Shown: positions 25,001 to 33,429 of the stretch, in pieces
Layout: each line of letters starts with the position of its first letter
Numbering within the stretch: position 1 is the first letter of the stretch
From: Brevibacillus ruminantium
Lineage (GTDB): Bacteria > Bacillota > Bacilli > Brevibacillales > Brevibacillaceae
Assembly (NCBI RefSeq): GCF_023746555.1
Contig: NZ_CP098755.1
Span: 5,047,001 to 5,111,000, forward strand
DNA: 64,000 nt
Reading direction: 5' to 3'
Made by a program: the position numbers and the translations under genes
The notes under the pieces: model-generated
Seen by the model: only the letters and a program-made list of their open reading frames with translations
What the model was told of the DNA's origin: nothing
The model's database searches: none

Positions 25001-26881
25001 TCATTGCGGTGTTTCGATCTCAGACCCTCTATTCCATTCTAAAACTTTCTCATCTATTTTTTCGATCAAAGGTTTGATTGTATTCATATCTGATTCACAA
25101 TGCTTTAAAAAGTTCGTAAAATGAGCAATAATATTTTTTGCCTTAGAGTACTCATCTTGCTTAAAGCGGATTTCCCCCATTAGTTTCAAGATATTTTCGA
25201 ATAAGAGTTGGTTCATCGGTTGCAGCAATAATCGGTAGAATTTGTTATCTTGAAGTTTATCAAATAACTTGTCAAATTTATTGAAGCACTTCCCAAGATT
25301 TTTACTGTTGTATGATTCCATATAGTGCTCCATTTCATGGAACAAACGATAAAATAAATTGGATATGCGAGTAAATTCTTTTTGTTCAAATAGTAGTTCT
25401 TGAATTTTATTGCATAAGTATTCTTGATTATATTGATAGTCAAATTTAGTTAACCACTTCTGATCAACGACCCGATTTTGCAGTCGCTCATCAATAACTT
25501 TTGTCAGAGGTTCAAATTTTGTCCCTTCAATATGAGCGCCACCTCGCGTTGTATTGATTACCACCACATCTGATAACTTTTTAATACGGTCCTCCATTTC
25601 CTTTCTAAAACCATCTAAACCCCTATTCGTGTAAACATCGTTACCTTCTACATCCTTCACGAGTATCGCTTGTGTCTTTTGTGCTTCCGTAATTTCATTA
25701 GTAAATGTCATTCCTTGCGCATAGGTCCGCTCCTTCAGATAGGCTAAGTTCTGCCCAGCTAAAATAATCGGACTGCATCCGAGTTTATGTAATAATTGGA
25801 GCGTAATAATCGCAATAGATTTTGCTGGCAACACATAATCAATTGGTAAGTTGTTGTTGCTTTTTAAAATGAAGTTCGAAAAGTAATCTCCTCCAACCAG
25901 AAAATGCATCATTGGTCCAGGATATTTTTCGACTGTTTCATAACCTACCATGCTCCCGTATATAAGCGGAATATCAGTAATACCTCTTTCCACTACTTTA
26001 GAGAATACGAGATGGTTTCTCTCACTTCCGTCATATGTACAAGCTGCATCTGGATAAATTCCGTTCTCAATTAACGAGTTAATGGCTGAACCTACTGAGA
26101 AAATATAGGCTAAACCATTTTCTTTAATATATCGAAGGTTTTCATATTCAAAATCAAGCGATGGGCCCGCTGCAACTAATATTGCCGGTTTCCCTTGAAA
26201 ACTCTCAGGTTTCTCATGAATAATGTTAGGTGTTTTAAAAGTAGTGGTTACATTGACAATACTATTTATCGGCTGTCGCTTTGAAAAAACTACGTTTGCG
26301 TAAATGTATGAAGCTTTAGCATATACAACATCGCGAAACTCCGACACAAACTTTCGTGTTAAATCTGTAAAAATACGTTCGTACCCTGGGAGAATGAACA
26401 ACATAACCTTTTCTTTAACTGCATTAATAAAATGTGTTAGGTTTTTTGAGATTAATTCAGGAGTATGCCCAGCATAGATATTCATCAATGATTTAGAACT
26501 CCAGTCTTCCAATTTTTTATTCGATAGAAGTGTCTGGAAAATGTTCATATCCGGCTCGTACAAGGTAAACGGAATGTTGGGGTATTTCTCTAAAAACTTA
26601 TCAATATGGTATCCCAACCCGATCCCGTAAAAAAACACATGCTGATATTCCCCTACATCAGAATAATTCTCTATAATTTTCTCAGCCTCAGAAACGGGGT
26701 CGTATTTACTGTGCAAATAGTTTGCACCCTTCACTGTTTGAATAGAGAGTGTCTTCATCCCTGTCCGAGTAGATTCTACCCTTACTTCATCCGAAATCCC
26801 TTTTTCCTCTTCTGCTTTAACCAAATCCCAAGTAAAGGGAAATTTATTTTTTAAGAAGATAACATTTTCAATTAAAATCAT
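25001..26881 (-). CDS. maf: Maf-type (DUF115) motility-associated glycosyltransferase
   Basis: Maf proteins transfer nonulosonates from CMP donors to Ser/Thr of flagellin in the cytosol. The 626-residue protein has an N-terminal region (YGIGLGYHIDKFLEKYPN, glycine-rich Rossmann-like) and the DUF115 core (KPAILVAAGPSLDFEYENL, GAACTYDGSERNH-type SAINSLIENGIYPDAACTYDG and AGQNLAYLKE). The C-terminus from about 470 is helical and variable. Start at 26881 overlaps the upstream gene by 14 bases. Adjacent neuBCA would supply its donor and hag its acceptor. Confidence 0.92.
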   Translation of the reverse strand: MILIENVIFLKNKFPFTWDLVKAEEEKGISDEVRVESTRTGMKTLSIQTVKGANYLHSKYDPVSEAEKIIENYSDVGEYQHVFFYGIGLGYHIDKFLEKYPNIPFTLYEPDMNIFQTLLSNKKLEDWSSKSLMNIYAGHTPELISKNLTHFINAVKEKVMLFILPGYERIFTDLTRKFVSEFRDVVYAKASYIYANVVFSKRQPINSIVNVTTTFKTPNIIHEKPESFQGKPAILVAAGPSLDFEYENLRYIKENGLAYIFSVGSAINSLIENGIYPDAACTYDGSERNHLVFSKVVERGITDIPLIYGSMVGYETVEKYPGPMMHFLVGGDYFSNFILKSNNNLPIDYVLPAKSIAIITLQLLHKLGCSPIILAGQNLAYLKERTYAQGMTFTNEITEAQKTQAILVKDVEGNDVYTNRGLDGFRKEMEDRIKKLSDVVVINTTRGGAHIEGTKFEPLTKVIDERLQNRVVDQKWLTKFDYQYNQEYLCNKIQELLFEQKEFTRISNLFYRLFHEMEHYMESYNSKNLGKCFNKFDKLFDKLQDNKFYRLLLQPMNQLLFENILKLMGEIRFKQDEYSKAKNIIAHFTNFLKHCESDMNTIKPLIEKIDEKVLEWNRGSEIETPQ

Positions 26882-27473
26882 GTTTGACTACCTCATAGGA
26901 TGTGATATTTTTCAAATGATTACCTATCAGTTGAAATTTGGGTAATATCTCATACTGAATAATGTCACCTAAAAGGATAAAATCTTGTTGTTCCACTGCC
27001 TCTTCTAAGAGAACTACTTCATTTGCAAAATTAAAAATTTCCTCCTGAATTTGACAATCATTAACGCTCTCCCTATTTTCCTTTATGAATACCCCAGTTT
27101 GTTGCAACCATTGAATGCCTTCCACTAATTGTCCAAATTTTACCCAAGTATCCTTGTCAGGACCTTTATAACACTCCTCAAAAAGCTCTTGAAGTTCAGG
27201 TATAGCCCGCTCACTATACTGTCCTGTAGAGATTAAAATGTCGTTTATCAACTCGGAAATTGTAATAAATATAGCTTCTACCAGTTCAATTGTTTGAGCA
27301 TGATCCTCAATAAATTGCTCAACATTTTCATAAACATCAACACCATCTATCCTCATATGGCTATATACCAGATTTTCTAATCGGGATATTTCAACTACCT
27401 TCTCCATAATCTGAGAAGCTTCAAAATTCTTACCCTCAAAGTAATACTCCTGTCCAGACACTACAAGCCGCAT
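26868..27473 (-). CDS. Unknown acidic helical protein, first gene of the maf operon
   Basis: Not recognised. 201 residues, acidic, mostly helical after a short beta-like start (MRLVVSGQEYYFEGKNF). Recurring patterns such as TISELINDILISTGQYSER and FANEVVLLEEAVEQQDFIL suggest a helical bundle, perhaps an adaptor or chaperone. It overlaps maf by 14 bases and has its own SigD-like promoter, so it is made together with Maf and flagellin. A role in flagellin glycosylation is inference from position only. Confidence 0.75.
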   Translation of the reverse strand: MRLVVSGQEYYFEGKNFEASQIMEKVVEISRLENLVYSHMRIDGVDVYENVEQFIEDHAQTIELVEAIFITISELINDILISTGQYSERAIPELQELFEECYKGPDKDTWVKFGQLVEGIQWLQQTGVFIKENRESVNDCQIQEEIFNFANEVVLLEEAVEQQDFILLGDIIQYEILPKFQLIGNHLKNITSYEVVKHDFN

Positions 27474-27510
27474 TTTATTTTGCCCCCATCGAAAGGTTCT
27501 TATATTTTAT

Positions 27511-27538
27511 ATATCGTCATTCATAGACAAACTACTTA
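27511..27538 (-). promoter_or_regulatory. SigD promoter of the maf operon
   Basis: Minus strand -35 TAAG (27535-27538), 16-bp spacer, -10 GACGATAT (27511-27518), one mismatch from GCCGATAT. It lies after the hag terminator. Confidence 0.6.
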
Positions 27539-27554
27539 ATGAGATTTTCTGGAA

Positions 27555-27592
27555 TAAAAAAACATGGACTACTGTTTGGTCAGTAGTCCATG
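27555..27592 (-). terminator. Intrinsic terminator of hag
   Basis: Perfect 12-bp stem CATGGACTACTG / CAGTAGTCCATG (27563-27592) with a seven-U tail. Confidence 0.95.
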
Positions 27593-27607
27593 CCTTTATC
27601 TTGTTAA

Positions 27608-28432
27608 TTAACGGAGCAACTGCAATACGCCTTGTGGCAATTGGTTAGCCTGAGCCAGCATAGCTTGAGAAGCCTGGGTCAGGATGTTGTTCTTCGTGAA
27701 CTGCATTTGCTCTTTCGCCATATCTACGTCGCGGATACGGGACTCAGCAGCAGTCAGGTTTTCAGAAGTGATGTTCAGGTTGTTAATGGTGTTTTCCAGG
27801 CGGTTTTGGTTAGCCCCCAGATAGGAACGAGCTTTACTTACATTATTGATTTGCTCTTCGATCGCAGCCAATACAGCAGATGCTCCAGTTTGGCTTCCGA
27901 TATTCCAGCCACTAACAGCTTGAGCCACAGAGCTCAGGTTAAAGCTAGAAACAGTCAGAGTCAGAACTTGACCTGCAGCTTCACCGATTTGCAGCGTGAT
28001 GTCTTTGCTGCTATTTCCGTTGAGCAGGTGAATTCCGTTGAATGTGGTGTTATCTTTGATGTTATTGATTTCCTTTGTCAACTCAGCCAGCTCTTCTTGC
28101 AGACGAGCACGGTCAGCATCGTCACCATAGGTACCGTTTGCAGACTGTGTAGCGATTTCCTTGATGCGAACCAGCATGTTGTTTACAGTTTGCAGAGCAC
28201 CCTCAGCAGTTTGGATCAGGGAGATACCATCTTGAGAGTTGCGGGAAGCTTGTTCCATACCGCGGATTTGTGCGCGCATACGCTCGGAGATAGAAAGACC
28301 AGCAGCGTCGTCAGCAGCACGGTTGATACGGTAGCCAGAAGAGAGCTTCTCAACGTTTTTCGCCAAAGAGCCAGTGTTTACGCCCAGTTGACGATGGGTG
28401 TTCATTGCAGAAATATTGTGGTTAATAATCAT
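27608..28432 (-). CDS. hag: Flagellin
   Basis: Filament subunit, exported by the flagellar type III apparatus. The 274-residue protein has the N-terminal domain (MIINHNISAMNTHRQLG, SSGYRINRAADDAAGLSIS) and the C-terminal domain (RSYLGANQNRLENTINNL, SQAMLAQANQLPQGVLQLL). The central variable domain is short (about 140-195) and Ser/Thr-rich, giving likely sites for Maf-added sugar. It has SD AAGGAGG, a CsrA hairpin in the leader, its own SigD promoter and its own strong terminator. Confidence 0.98.
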   Translation of the reverse strand: MIINHNISAMNTHRQLGVNTGSLAKNVEKLSSGYRINRAADDAAGLSISERMRAQIRGMEQASRNSQDGISLIQTAEGALQTVNNMLVRIKEIATQSANGTYGDDADRARLQEELAELTKEINNIKDNTTFNGIHLLNGNSSKDITLQIGEAAGQVLTLTVSSFNLSSVAQAVSGWNIGSQTGASAVLAAIEEQINNVSKARSYLGANQNRLENTINNLNITSENLTAAESRIRDVDMAKEQMQFTKNNILTQASQAMLAQANQLPQGVLQLLR

Positions 28433-28440
28433 GCCTATTT

Positions 28441-28477
28441 CCTCCTTGATTTTCGACAGTCACGTCCCTGTGACTGT
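28441..28477 (-). promoter_or_regulatory. CsrA-binding hairpin and SD in the hag leader
   Basis: Minus strand hairpin ACAGTCAC-AGGGAC-GTGACTGT (28456-28477) shows GGGA in the loop; ACAGGGACGT matches 9 of 10 of the CsrA core ACARGGAUGU. The SD AAGGAGG (about 28441-28447) gives a second GGA site. This matches the two-site layout of B. subtilis hag. Confidence 0.8.
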
Positions 28478-28536
28478 TGCAATTATAATGGGTGAGATCG
28501 CAATCGCGCGCTTGCAATCTTTTCCCTACATTTACA

Positions 28537-28564
28537 TTATCGGAATCAGAGATTAGTTCCTTTA
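28537..28564 (-). promoter_or_regulatory. SigD promoter of hag
   Basis: Minus strand -35 TAAA (28561-28564), 16-bp spacer, -10 TCCGATAA (28537-28544). Confidence 0.75.
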
Positions 28565-28595
28565 GCACTTTTTTCTTTTTTTCTTCAAGAAGCAT

Positions 28596-28627
28596 ATAAA
28601 AAAGGATAGTCGAATCGACCATCCTTT
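28596..28627 (-). terminator. Intrinsic terminator of csrA
   Basis: AAAGGAT-GTCG / CGAC-ATCCTTT stem with a U-run on the minus strand; hag therefore depends on its own promoter. Confidence 0.85.
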
Positions 28628-28629
28628 GC

Positions 28630-28878
28630 TTATTGATCATCACTAGATTTTCGGGCCTTTTTGAGTACTTCTTTCATTTCCGCCCAATCCGTTTGATGCT
28701 GAATCGCTATTTTATTTTCTTCTTGTATCGCTTCGTAGATTTCCTTACGATAAACCTCTACGTTTCTAGGAGCCTCTATCCCCAGACGTACTGTATCGCC
28801 TTCTACTGCGATCACTTTGATTTCGATAGAGTCTCCGATCATGATCGATTCATTTTTCTTCCGGGATAGCACGAGCAT
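28630..28878 (-). CDS. csrA: Carbon storage regulator CsrA
   Basis: RNA-binding dimer that blocks translation of hag by covering its SD. The 82-residue protein opens [16 protein letters not shown] and has the conserved [23 protein letters not shown] region, including the RNA-contact Arg residues. The C-terminal tail is longer than in E. coli CsrA, as in Bacillus, where FliW binds. It sits between fliW and hag, the Bacillus arrangement. Its likely target is the hairpin at 28456-28477. Confidence 0.97.
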   Translation of the reverse strand: MLVLSRKKNESIMIGDSIEIKVIAVEGDTVRLGIEAPRNVEVYRKEIYEAIQEENKIAIQHQTDWAEMKEVLKKARKSSDDQ

Positions 28879-28889
28879 CAGCTCACCAC

Positions 28890-29303
28890 CTACTCTGTCA
28901 CGGCCGCTTCATTTTCAAGCAACGGCTGGCGAATGGAATAACGGTCATCCTGCAAAATCACCTGTCTGGCCATCCGTTTGATTAGATTAACAACGATAGG
29001 TGCTTTCAAATTGACGGTTACTTGCTTTTCTCTCATCGTAATAATGGTAAATACAGCAATAGACGTATCCTCATCTATGTGCAAGGCCGACTTCGCTGCA
29101 TCTGTCAGAGAAAACTCGTACTCAGGAAAAAAGACAAACGGATTGATGACCCAAAAACCTACTTCTTTTTCTTCAGCCGACTGAATTAAAAAGAACGGAC
29201 TTTCTTCCTCCTGCTTTAACAGGAAAAATTGCAGTTCACCAAACCCTGGAATTCCGTCTTCAAAAAACAGTTTACCCAATTCTACCTGTTGATTTGCATT
29301 CAT
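28890..29303 (-). CDS. fliW: Flagellar assembly factor FliW
   Basis: Binds flagellin or CsrA and so links flagellin secretion to flagellin translation: free FliW removes CsrA from hag mRNA. The 137-residue protein has the family motifs ([19 protein letters not shown] seen as [11 protein letters not shown], and [17 protein letters not shown]). C-terminal [19 protein letters not shown] completes the fold. It precedes csrA by 11 bases. Confidence 0.96.
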   Translation of the reverse strand: MNANQQVELGKLFFEDGIPGFGELQFFLLKQEEESPFFLIQSAEEKEVGFWVINPFVFFPEYEFSLTDAAKSALHIDEDTSIAVFTIITMREKQVTVNLKAPIVVNLIKRMARQVILQDDRYSIRQPLLENEAAVTE

Positions 29304-29316
29304 CGCGGTCCCTCGC

Positions 29317-29892
29317 TTATATGCTTCGATCTACAAAAATACCGATTGCCTCAAGATGTAGATATGGCCATTTCAGTATGTAGGGTTCGACCTTTCCCGG
29401 AGTATATTTATGAACGGGCGCTTTGATTACCGGGTCCATCCGCATACCTCCGCGCTCTACATTTATAACAACAGGCTTCTGTTTGATATCTACGTCCACC
29501 CCTTCATCGTAGGAAGCCGCTGGGGGCGTAAAGCCATTTCTGAGCAGGATTCCGCGATCCATTGCCAGATCGGCAATCACGTTTGCTCCCGATTCGATGC
29601 GCATCATCGCATCGCCTTCGTAGCTGATCTGTTCGATCGCTTCCATCAATTGTGATCGTCCAAAAGAAGCGTTACTATCACTAAACTGCATGCTAGTCAT
29701 GAGACCAATATTACTGCGTGCTTGACTTGCGTCGATCGATAGCTCGAGTTTTCCTTGCTGTATGTTGAGAACAGCCGCCTCCTGACGAAGGTTTAACTCC
29801 GCCTTTGGTTGCTCGATTTCCTGAACAGGCTTACGAATGTTCAAACCAAGCTGAACAAAACCGCTCTGCATGCGAATGTGCGGAAGCTGCAT
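29317..29892 (-). CDS. yviE: YviE-like protein (DUF6470)
   Basis: 191 residues from MQLPHIRMQSGFVQLG, the preferred start (29892) as it follows flgL and an SD-like GGAAGGGG; the open frame extends upstream over the flgL end. YviE lies between flgL and fliW in B. subtilis, and function is unknown. Conserved opening (IRMQSGFVQLGLNI) and RMESGANVIADLAMDRG-type central region agree. No signal or membrane segment. Likely made with the hook-filament junction proteins. Confidence 0.85.
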   Translation of the reverse strand: MQLPHIRMQSGFVQLGLNIRKPVQEIEQPKAELNLRQEAAVLNIQQGKLELSIDASQARSNIGLMTSMQFSDSNASFGRSQLMEAIEQISYEGDAMMRIESGANVIADLAMDRGILLRNGFTPPAASYDEGVDVDIKQKPVVINVERGGMRMDPVIKAPVHKYTPGKVEPYILKWPYLHLEAIGIFVDRSI

Positions 29893-29920
29893 ACGGTTAA
29901 TTTCCCCTTCCGCTTTAAGG

Positions 29921-30823
29921 TTAACGCAAGAAGTCCAGTAAAGATGGCTGAATAATGCGAGCGCCTGCACCCAACGCTGCACGGTGGACACCTTCTTGGG
30001 TTTTCAGGTTCGTGATAACTTGCGCCATATCCGCATCTTCGTTGTTCGACATTAGTTCCTTCACATTTACTTCCTGGACATTCAATCTTTCTTCAATTAA
30101 CTGGATTCTATTGACCCTAGCTCCTAATGTCGCCCGTTCTGCAAGAAGATTATCAAATTGACTGGCAATATCATCTTCAAACTGAGAAGCTGTCCGACCG
30201 CCGCTCAATTCACCAATGATATTGTCAAGTACTTTGAACATGTTGCCTGCATTATTCGGGAAATTAAAGATCTTCTGGGCGTTTATATTCGCTGCTGCAA
30301 ACACATTTTGACTTAGCTCCAGTTGCACTTCAGAGCTGTTTGTATTGACAAAGTCTCCTTTTCCCCCGTTTACTGTCGGATCATATGGTGCCTTATCTGT
30401 CTGCGTACCAGCAAAAATATACTTGCCGTTGATCGTCTGGTTAGCAAGTGTACCTAAATGATTCCGTAATTCCTCAATTTCAGCACCCATCGTCTTCAAA
30501 TCGTCTGGTGAAGCAGCCCCATTACCTGAGTAAACAAGTAACTCGCTGATACGCTTCAAAACATTTCCTACTTCATCGAGCGTTTTGTCTGTTAAATCCA
30601 TCCAGGATAGTGCCTCGTTCACATTTCTCTTATACTGCTCATTTTCCATCAAAGAAGAACGATAAAACATTCCTCTCGTTGCCACAACCGGATCATCAGA
30701 CGGTCGATTAATTTTCACCCCAGATGCTAGCTGCTGCTGCATCTTATCCATATTCAGCATCGATTTGTGCAAATTTCGCAACATGTTGTTATTTAGCATA
30801 TTTTGCGTGACACGCAAGGCCAT
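29921..30823 (-). CDS. flgL: Flagellar hook-associated protein FlgL (HAP3)
   Basis: Links hook to filament together with FlgK. The 300-residue protein has the flagellin-like N-terminal domain (MALRVTQNMLNNNMLRNLHK, SGVKINRPSDDPVVATRGM) and the C-terminal helix (VITNLKTQEGVHRAALGAGARI seen as MAQVITNLKTQEG). SD is present before ATG 30823. It follows flgK with 35 bases between. Type III exported, no signal peptide. Confidence 0.95.
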   Translation of the reverse strand: MALRVTQNMLNNNMLRNLHKSMLNMDKMQQQLASGVKINRPSDDPVVATRGMFYRSSLMENEQYKRNVNEALSWMDLTDKTLDEVGNVLKRISELLVYSGNGAASPDDLKTMGAEIEELRNHLGTLANQTINGKYIFAGTQTDKAPYDPTVNGGKGDFVNTNSSEVQLELSQNVFAAANINAQKIFNFPNNAGNMFKVLDNIIGELSGGRTASQFEDDIASQFDNLLAERATLGARVNRIQLIEERLNVQEVNVKELMSNNEDADMAQVITNLKTQEGVHRAALGAGARIIQPSLLDFLR

Positions 30824-30858
30824 GTTTGATTCACCTCTTCCCGTGTTTTACAACGGTA

Positions 30859-32337
30859 TTACAAGCCTACCCGCCCCATACCATTTATCACTTTGTCCAA
30901 AATCTCATCGATACTGGTCATCATCCGGGCTGAAGCACTATAAGCATGTTGGTATTTCACCAACTCTGCCATTTCATCATCAAGTGACACGCCAGATACG
31001 GATTGTCTCTGACTGTCGATAGTGCCTACAATCATCTCGGCGTTTTGTTGGTTTCGCTGTGCTTCTTGGGCGTCAATTCCAAGTTGACCAATGGTGTAGC
31101 GATAATAATCGTCTAAAGATGAACTCTCTTTTAAGTCCATTGGTCCAGGGCCAGGTTGAAGCACCTTAAATTTAATGGCAGCAATCGCGAGCGCATTTTG
31201 GTTATTGCCGGCGGAGTTTCCTCCTGCTTCAGGCTGTGCAGCCGCAATTGCGTCCAAACTTGCCAAAATATCTGGGTGTATGGATATCGTTCCGGCTCCT
31301 TTTGGATAATCTTTTCCTCCAACCGGTGTCGTTGTATCTACGAAGAATGGCAAGTCTTGGACAGTGCCATTCTTCATATCATTAAGACTTACACCCTGTC
31401 TGTGGAGATCGTTGATTTCTTTTGTAAGGTTAACAGCCAATACATCCAGACGATGCTTTAGGTTTGGGACAATTTGATTTCTTGATTCGTATACACCAGC
31501 CATATAACCAGTCGTAGGAACAACTATAGCACCTGCAATCGTAAGATCAAGCATTCCATTGGCATTTTGCTGAGTGGCTACCGGCTGTGATTGGGAACCT
31601 GTTACAAAATCGCGGCCTTCCAAAGTAACGTTAACGGTTCCACTTGCACCGGGTGTTACTTTAATTTCCATCAGCTTGGACAGCTTGTCTAACAAAACGT
31701 CACGTTGATCATACAAGTCATTCGGGACATAGCCATGCGGGACGACATCGGCAATCTGGCGATTAAGACTGGCAATTTGCTGACCAAGCGAGTTAATCTC
31801 CATCGCTTTTACACCGATGACATTATCGAGATCACGCTGTACTTCTTCCAGATGGTTGTACGTGCTCATCAAGGTATCCGCAAACGCCTTCGAGCGCTCT
31901 CTTACCACCGCACGAGCAGAGGTGTTTGTTGGATCCTTGGCGAGATCCTGCCAAGATTGCCACATCTGATCCATAACCTTCTGCAGCCCGGTTTCAGACG
32001 GTTCATTCATAATTCCTTCAAGCTTTTCCAAGGTTTCCAGTCGACCATCCCAATATCCTTGGCGCTTGTATTCATTACGATACTGCACATCCAGGAAATC
32101 TTCCCGCAGCCTTTGCAAGCTGACGACATTCACACCGGTTCCAAGTAAGCCCGGCTCCACATTGGCGTGCAAGCCTGGGTACGGAATTCCGGTCGTTGCC
32201 TGCATGTTTGCTCGTTGACGTGTATATCCCTCTGTATTCGCGTTGGAAATATTATGGCCTGTCGTATTCAGAGCAGATTGTTGTGCGAACAATCCGCGTT
32301 TGCTTACCTCTAATCCGTGAAAAGTAGAGCGCATCAT
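30859..32337 (-). CDS. flgK: Flagellar hook-associated protein FlgK (HAP1)
   Basis: First hook-filament junction protein. The 492-residue protein has the N-terminal rod-family motif (NTTGHNISNANTEGYTRQR) after MMRSTFHGLEVSKRGLFAQ and the C-terminal VSLDDEMAELVKYQHAYSASARM segment, seen as ELVKYQHAYSASARMM. SD AAAGGGG precedes either of two adjacent ATG codons. In operon with flgN upstream and flgL downstream. Confidence 0.96.
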   Translation of the reverse strand: MMRSTFHGLEVSKRGLFAQQSALNTTGHNISNANTEGYTRQRANMQATTGIPYPGLHANVEPGLLGTGVNVVSLQRLREDFLDVQYRNEYKRQGYWDGRLETLEKLEGIMNEPSETGLQKVMDQMWQSWQDLAKDPTNTSARAVVRERSKAFADTLMSTYNHLEEVQRDLDNVIGVKAMEINSLGQQIASLNRQIADVVPHGYVPNDLYDQRDVLLDKLSKLMEIKVTPGASGTVNVTLEGRDFVTGSQSQPVATQQNANGMLDLTIAGAIVVPTTGYMAGVYESRNQIVPNLKHRLDVLAVNLTKEINDLHRQGVSLNDMKNGTVQDLPFFVDTTTPVGGKDYPKGAGTISIHPDILASLDAIAAAQPEAGGNSAGNNQNALAIAAIKFKVLQPGPGPMDLKESSSLDDYYRYTIGQLGIDAQEAQRNQQNAEMIVGTIDSQRQSVSGVSLDDEMAELVKYQHAYSASARMMTSIDEILDKVINGMGRVGL

Positions 32338-32360
32338 GGCACCCCTTTCCCAATTTTTCG

Positions 32361-32864
32361 TTATGCCTTTGTATTAAAAAAAGTCCGTGTATGACTGCGA
32401 TACCCATCCGATCTGGGTGATCTACCGTAAAAGAAATCGTCTTCCGGCGTATCGGTGACCAGATCCAGCGTCATATTCACAAAAGACAAGGATTGCTCCA
32501 GAAGCTGCTGATTCACTTCGTTTTGCTGGCGAAGCTCGCTGACGATTTGCGTCAGTTCTTCCCGGGCGTTCATCAGACGGGTTTTCTCTTCCGGGCTGGT
32601 CGTCAGCTTGATCAGGTCTGCCAAGGTACCGTTTTCCCGCTTCATGCCTTGCTCTGCAAAAATCTGCGTGACGAGTGACAGACGCGCGTTTTCAGCCGCA
32701 TCTACGGCTTTGATCAGCTTCTTTTCCTTGGTGGTCACCGCCAACAGCTGGTCCACATCTCCTTGGACCAAAGCGTCCTTCTTTTGATGGGACAGCGAAA
32801 GCAATGCCTTATGCAGTTGGATCAAGTTGTCGAGCAGCTCGTAGAGATGGCTCCATTTCACCAT
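32361..32864 (-). CDS. flgN: Flagellar export chaperone FlgN (YvyG)
   Basis: Cytosolic coiled-coil chaperone for FlgK and FlgL. The start MVKWSHLYELLDNLIQL (32864) has SD GGGGGAG; the upstream extension to 32942 is intergenic. 167 residues, mostly helical, with LLSLSHQKKDALVQGDVDQL and the final RTFFNTKA. The place between flgM and flgK is that of B. subtilis yvyG. Family sequence is weakly conserved, so position carries much of the call. Confidence 0.88.
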   Translation of the reverse strand: MVKWSHLYELLDNLIQLHKALLSLSHQKKDALVQGDVDQLLAVTTKEKKLIKAVDAAENARLSLVTQIFAEQGMKRENGTLADLIKLTTSPEEKTRLMNAREELTQIVSELRQQNEVNQQLLEQSLSFVNMTLDLVTDTPEDDFFYGRSPRSDGYRSHTRTFFNTKA

Positions 32865-32981
32865 GATGCTCCCCCGCTTACGTAAAGTGATACAAAAATT
32901 TCTCAGCTGCTGCGGCCCGGTTCGACTCGTGCAGCAAAACAAAACGAGGGCTAACCGCCGAGACGGCGCTAACCCCCAGCC

Positions 32982-33254
32982 CTATCGTTTACGCCAAAAC
33001 GCCAGGAACTTTTCAGCAATCTTCTCGCTGGGAACTTTGTAGGTTCCCTCTTCCACTTGTTGTTTCAGACTGCTTACTTTTTCTCTCCGAGCAGGCGACT
33101 GCGGGTCTTCCACTTGTTTGAGCATCTCCAGCGCTTCACTCGAGATGTTGACCTCATCCTTGCCCATCGGCGTGCGTCCTTTGGCCGACTGGGCCTTATT
33201 TGATTGATTGTATGAGTTGATCATCCCGGTGCGATTCGGTTCATTTATTCGCAT
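32982..33254 (-). CDS. flgM: Anti-sigma factor FlgM
   Basis: Holds SigD inactive until the hook is complete. The 90-residue protein has the conserved opening MRINEPNRTGMINSYNQ and the C-terminal sigma-binding half (VNISSEALEMLKQ, EKVSSLKQQVEEGTYKVPSE, KFLAFW). It starts a SigD-transcribed stretch flgM-flgN-flgK-flgL. The promoter sits inside the upstream arm of a terminator (33291-33350), see findings. Confidence 0.95.
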   Translation of the reverse strand: MRINEPNRTGMINSYNQSNKAQSAKGRTPMGKDEVNISSEALEMLKQVEDPQSPARREKVSSLKQQVEEGTYKVPSEKIAEKFLAFWRKR

Positions 33255-33290
33255 CTGTTACCCACCCTCTCAAACCGATCAAGCTTCATG

Positions 33291-33331
33291 AAAAAAGCCG
33301 ACGATACTAGCTCTTAGTAGTATCATCGGCA
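33291..33331 (-). terminator. Terminator between yvyF and flgM
   Basis: Minus strand 13-bp stem GCCGATGATACTA / TAGTATCGTCGGC (one G-U pair, eight-base loop 33310-33317) and a six-U tail at 33291-33296. Confidence 0.9.
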
Positions 33332-33350
33332 AATTCCTTCCGTTCGATTA
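33323..33350 (-). promoter_or_regulatory. SigD promoter of flgM overlapping the terminator
   Basis: Minus strand -35 TAAT (33347-33350), 16-bp spacer, -10 GCCGATGA (33323-33330). The -10 lies inside the terminator's first arm; the expected start near 33316 falls in the loop. Confidence 0.6.
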
Positions 33351-33429
33351 GGTTTTTTCTGTGAAAAAGAGTTGGCCCTCATCAGAGGAGCGAATCATTT
33401 CGAGCTTGATTCGCAAAGTGAGGGAGGGT

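Noticed and set aside
32946-32978. Possible terminator between flgM and flgN
   Set aside because: The stem is only five bp (CGCCG/CGGCG) with a distant U-run; the genes are likely co-transcribed.
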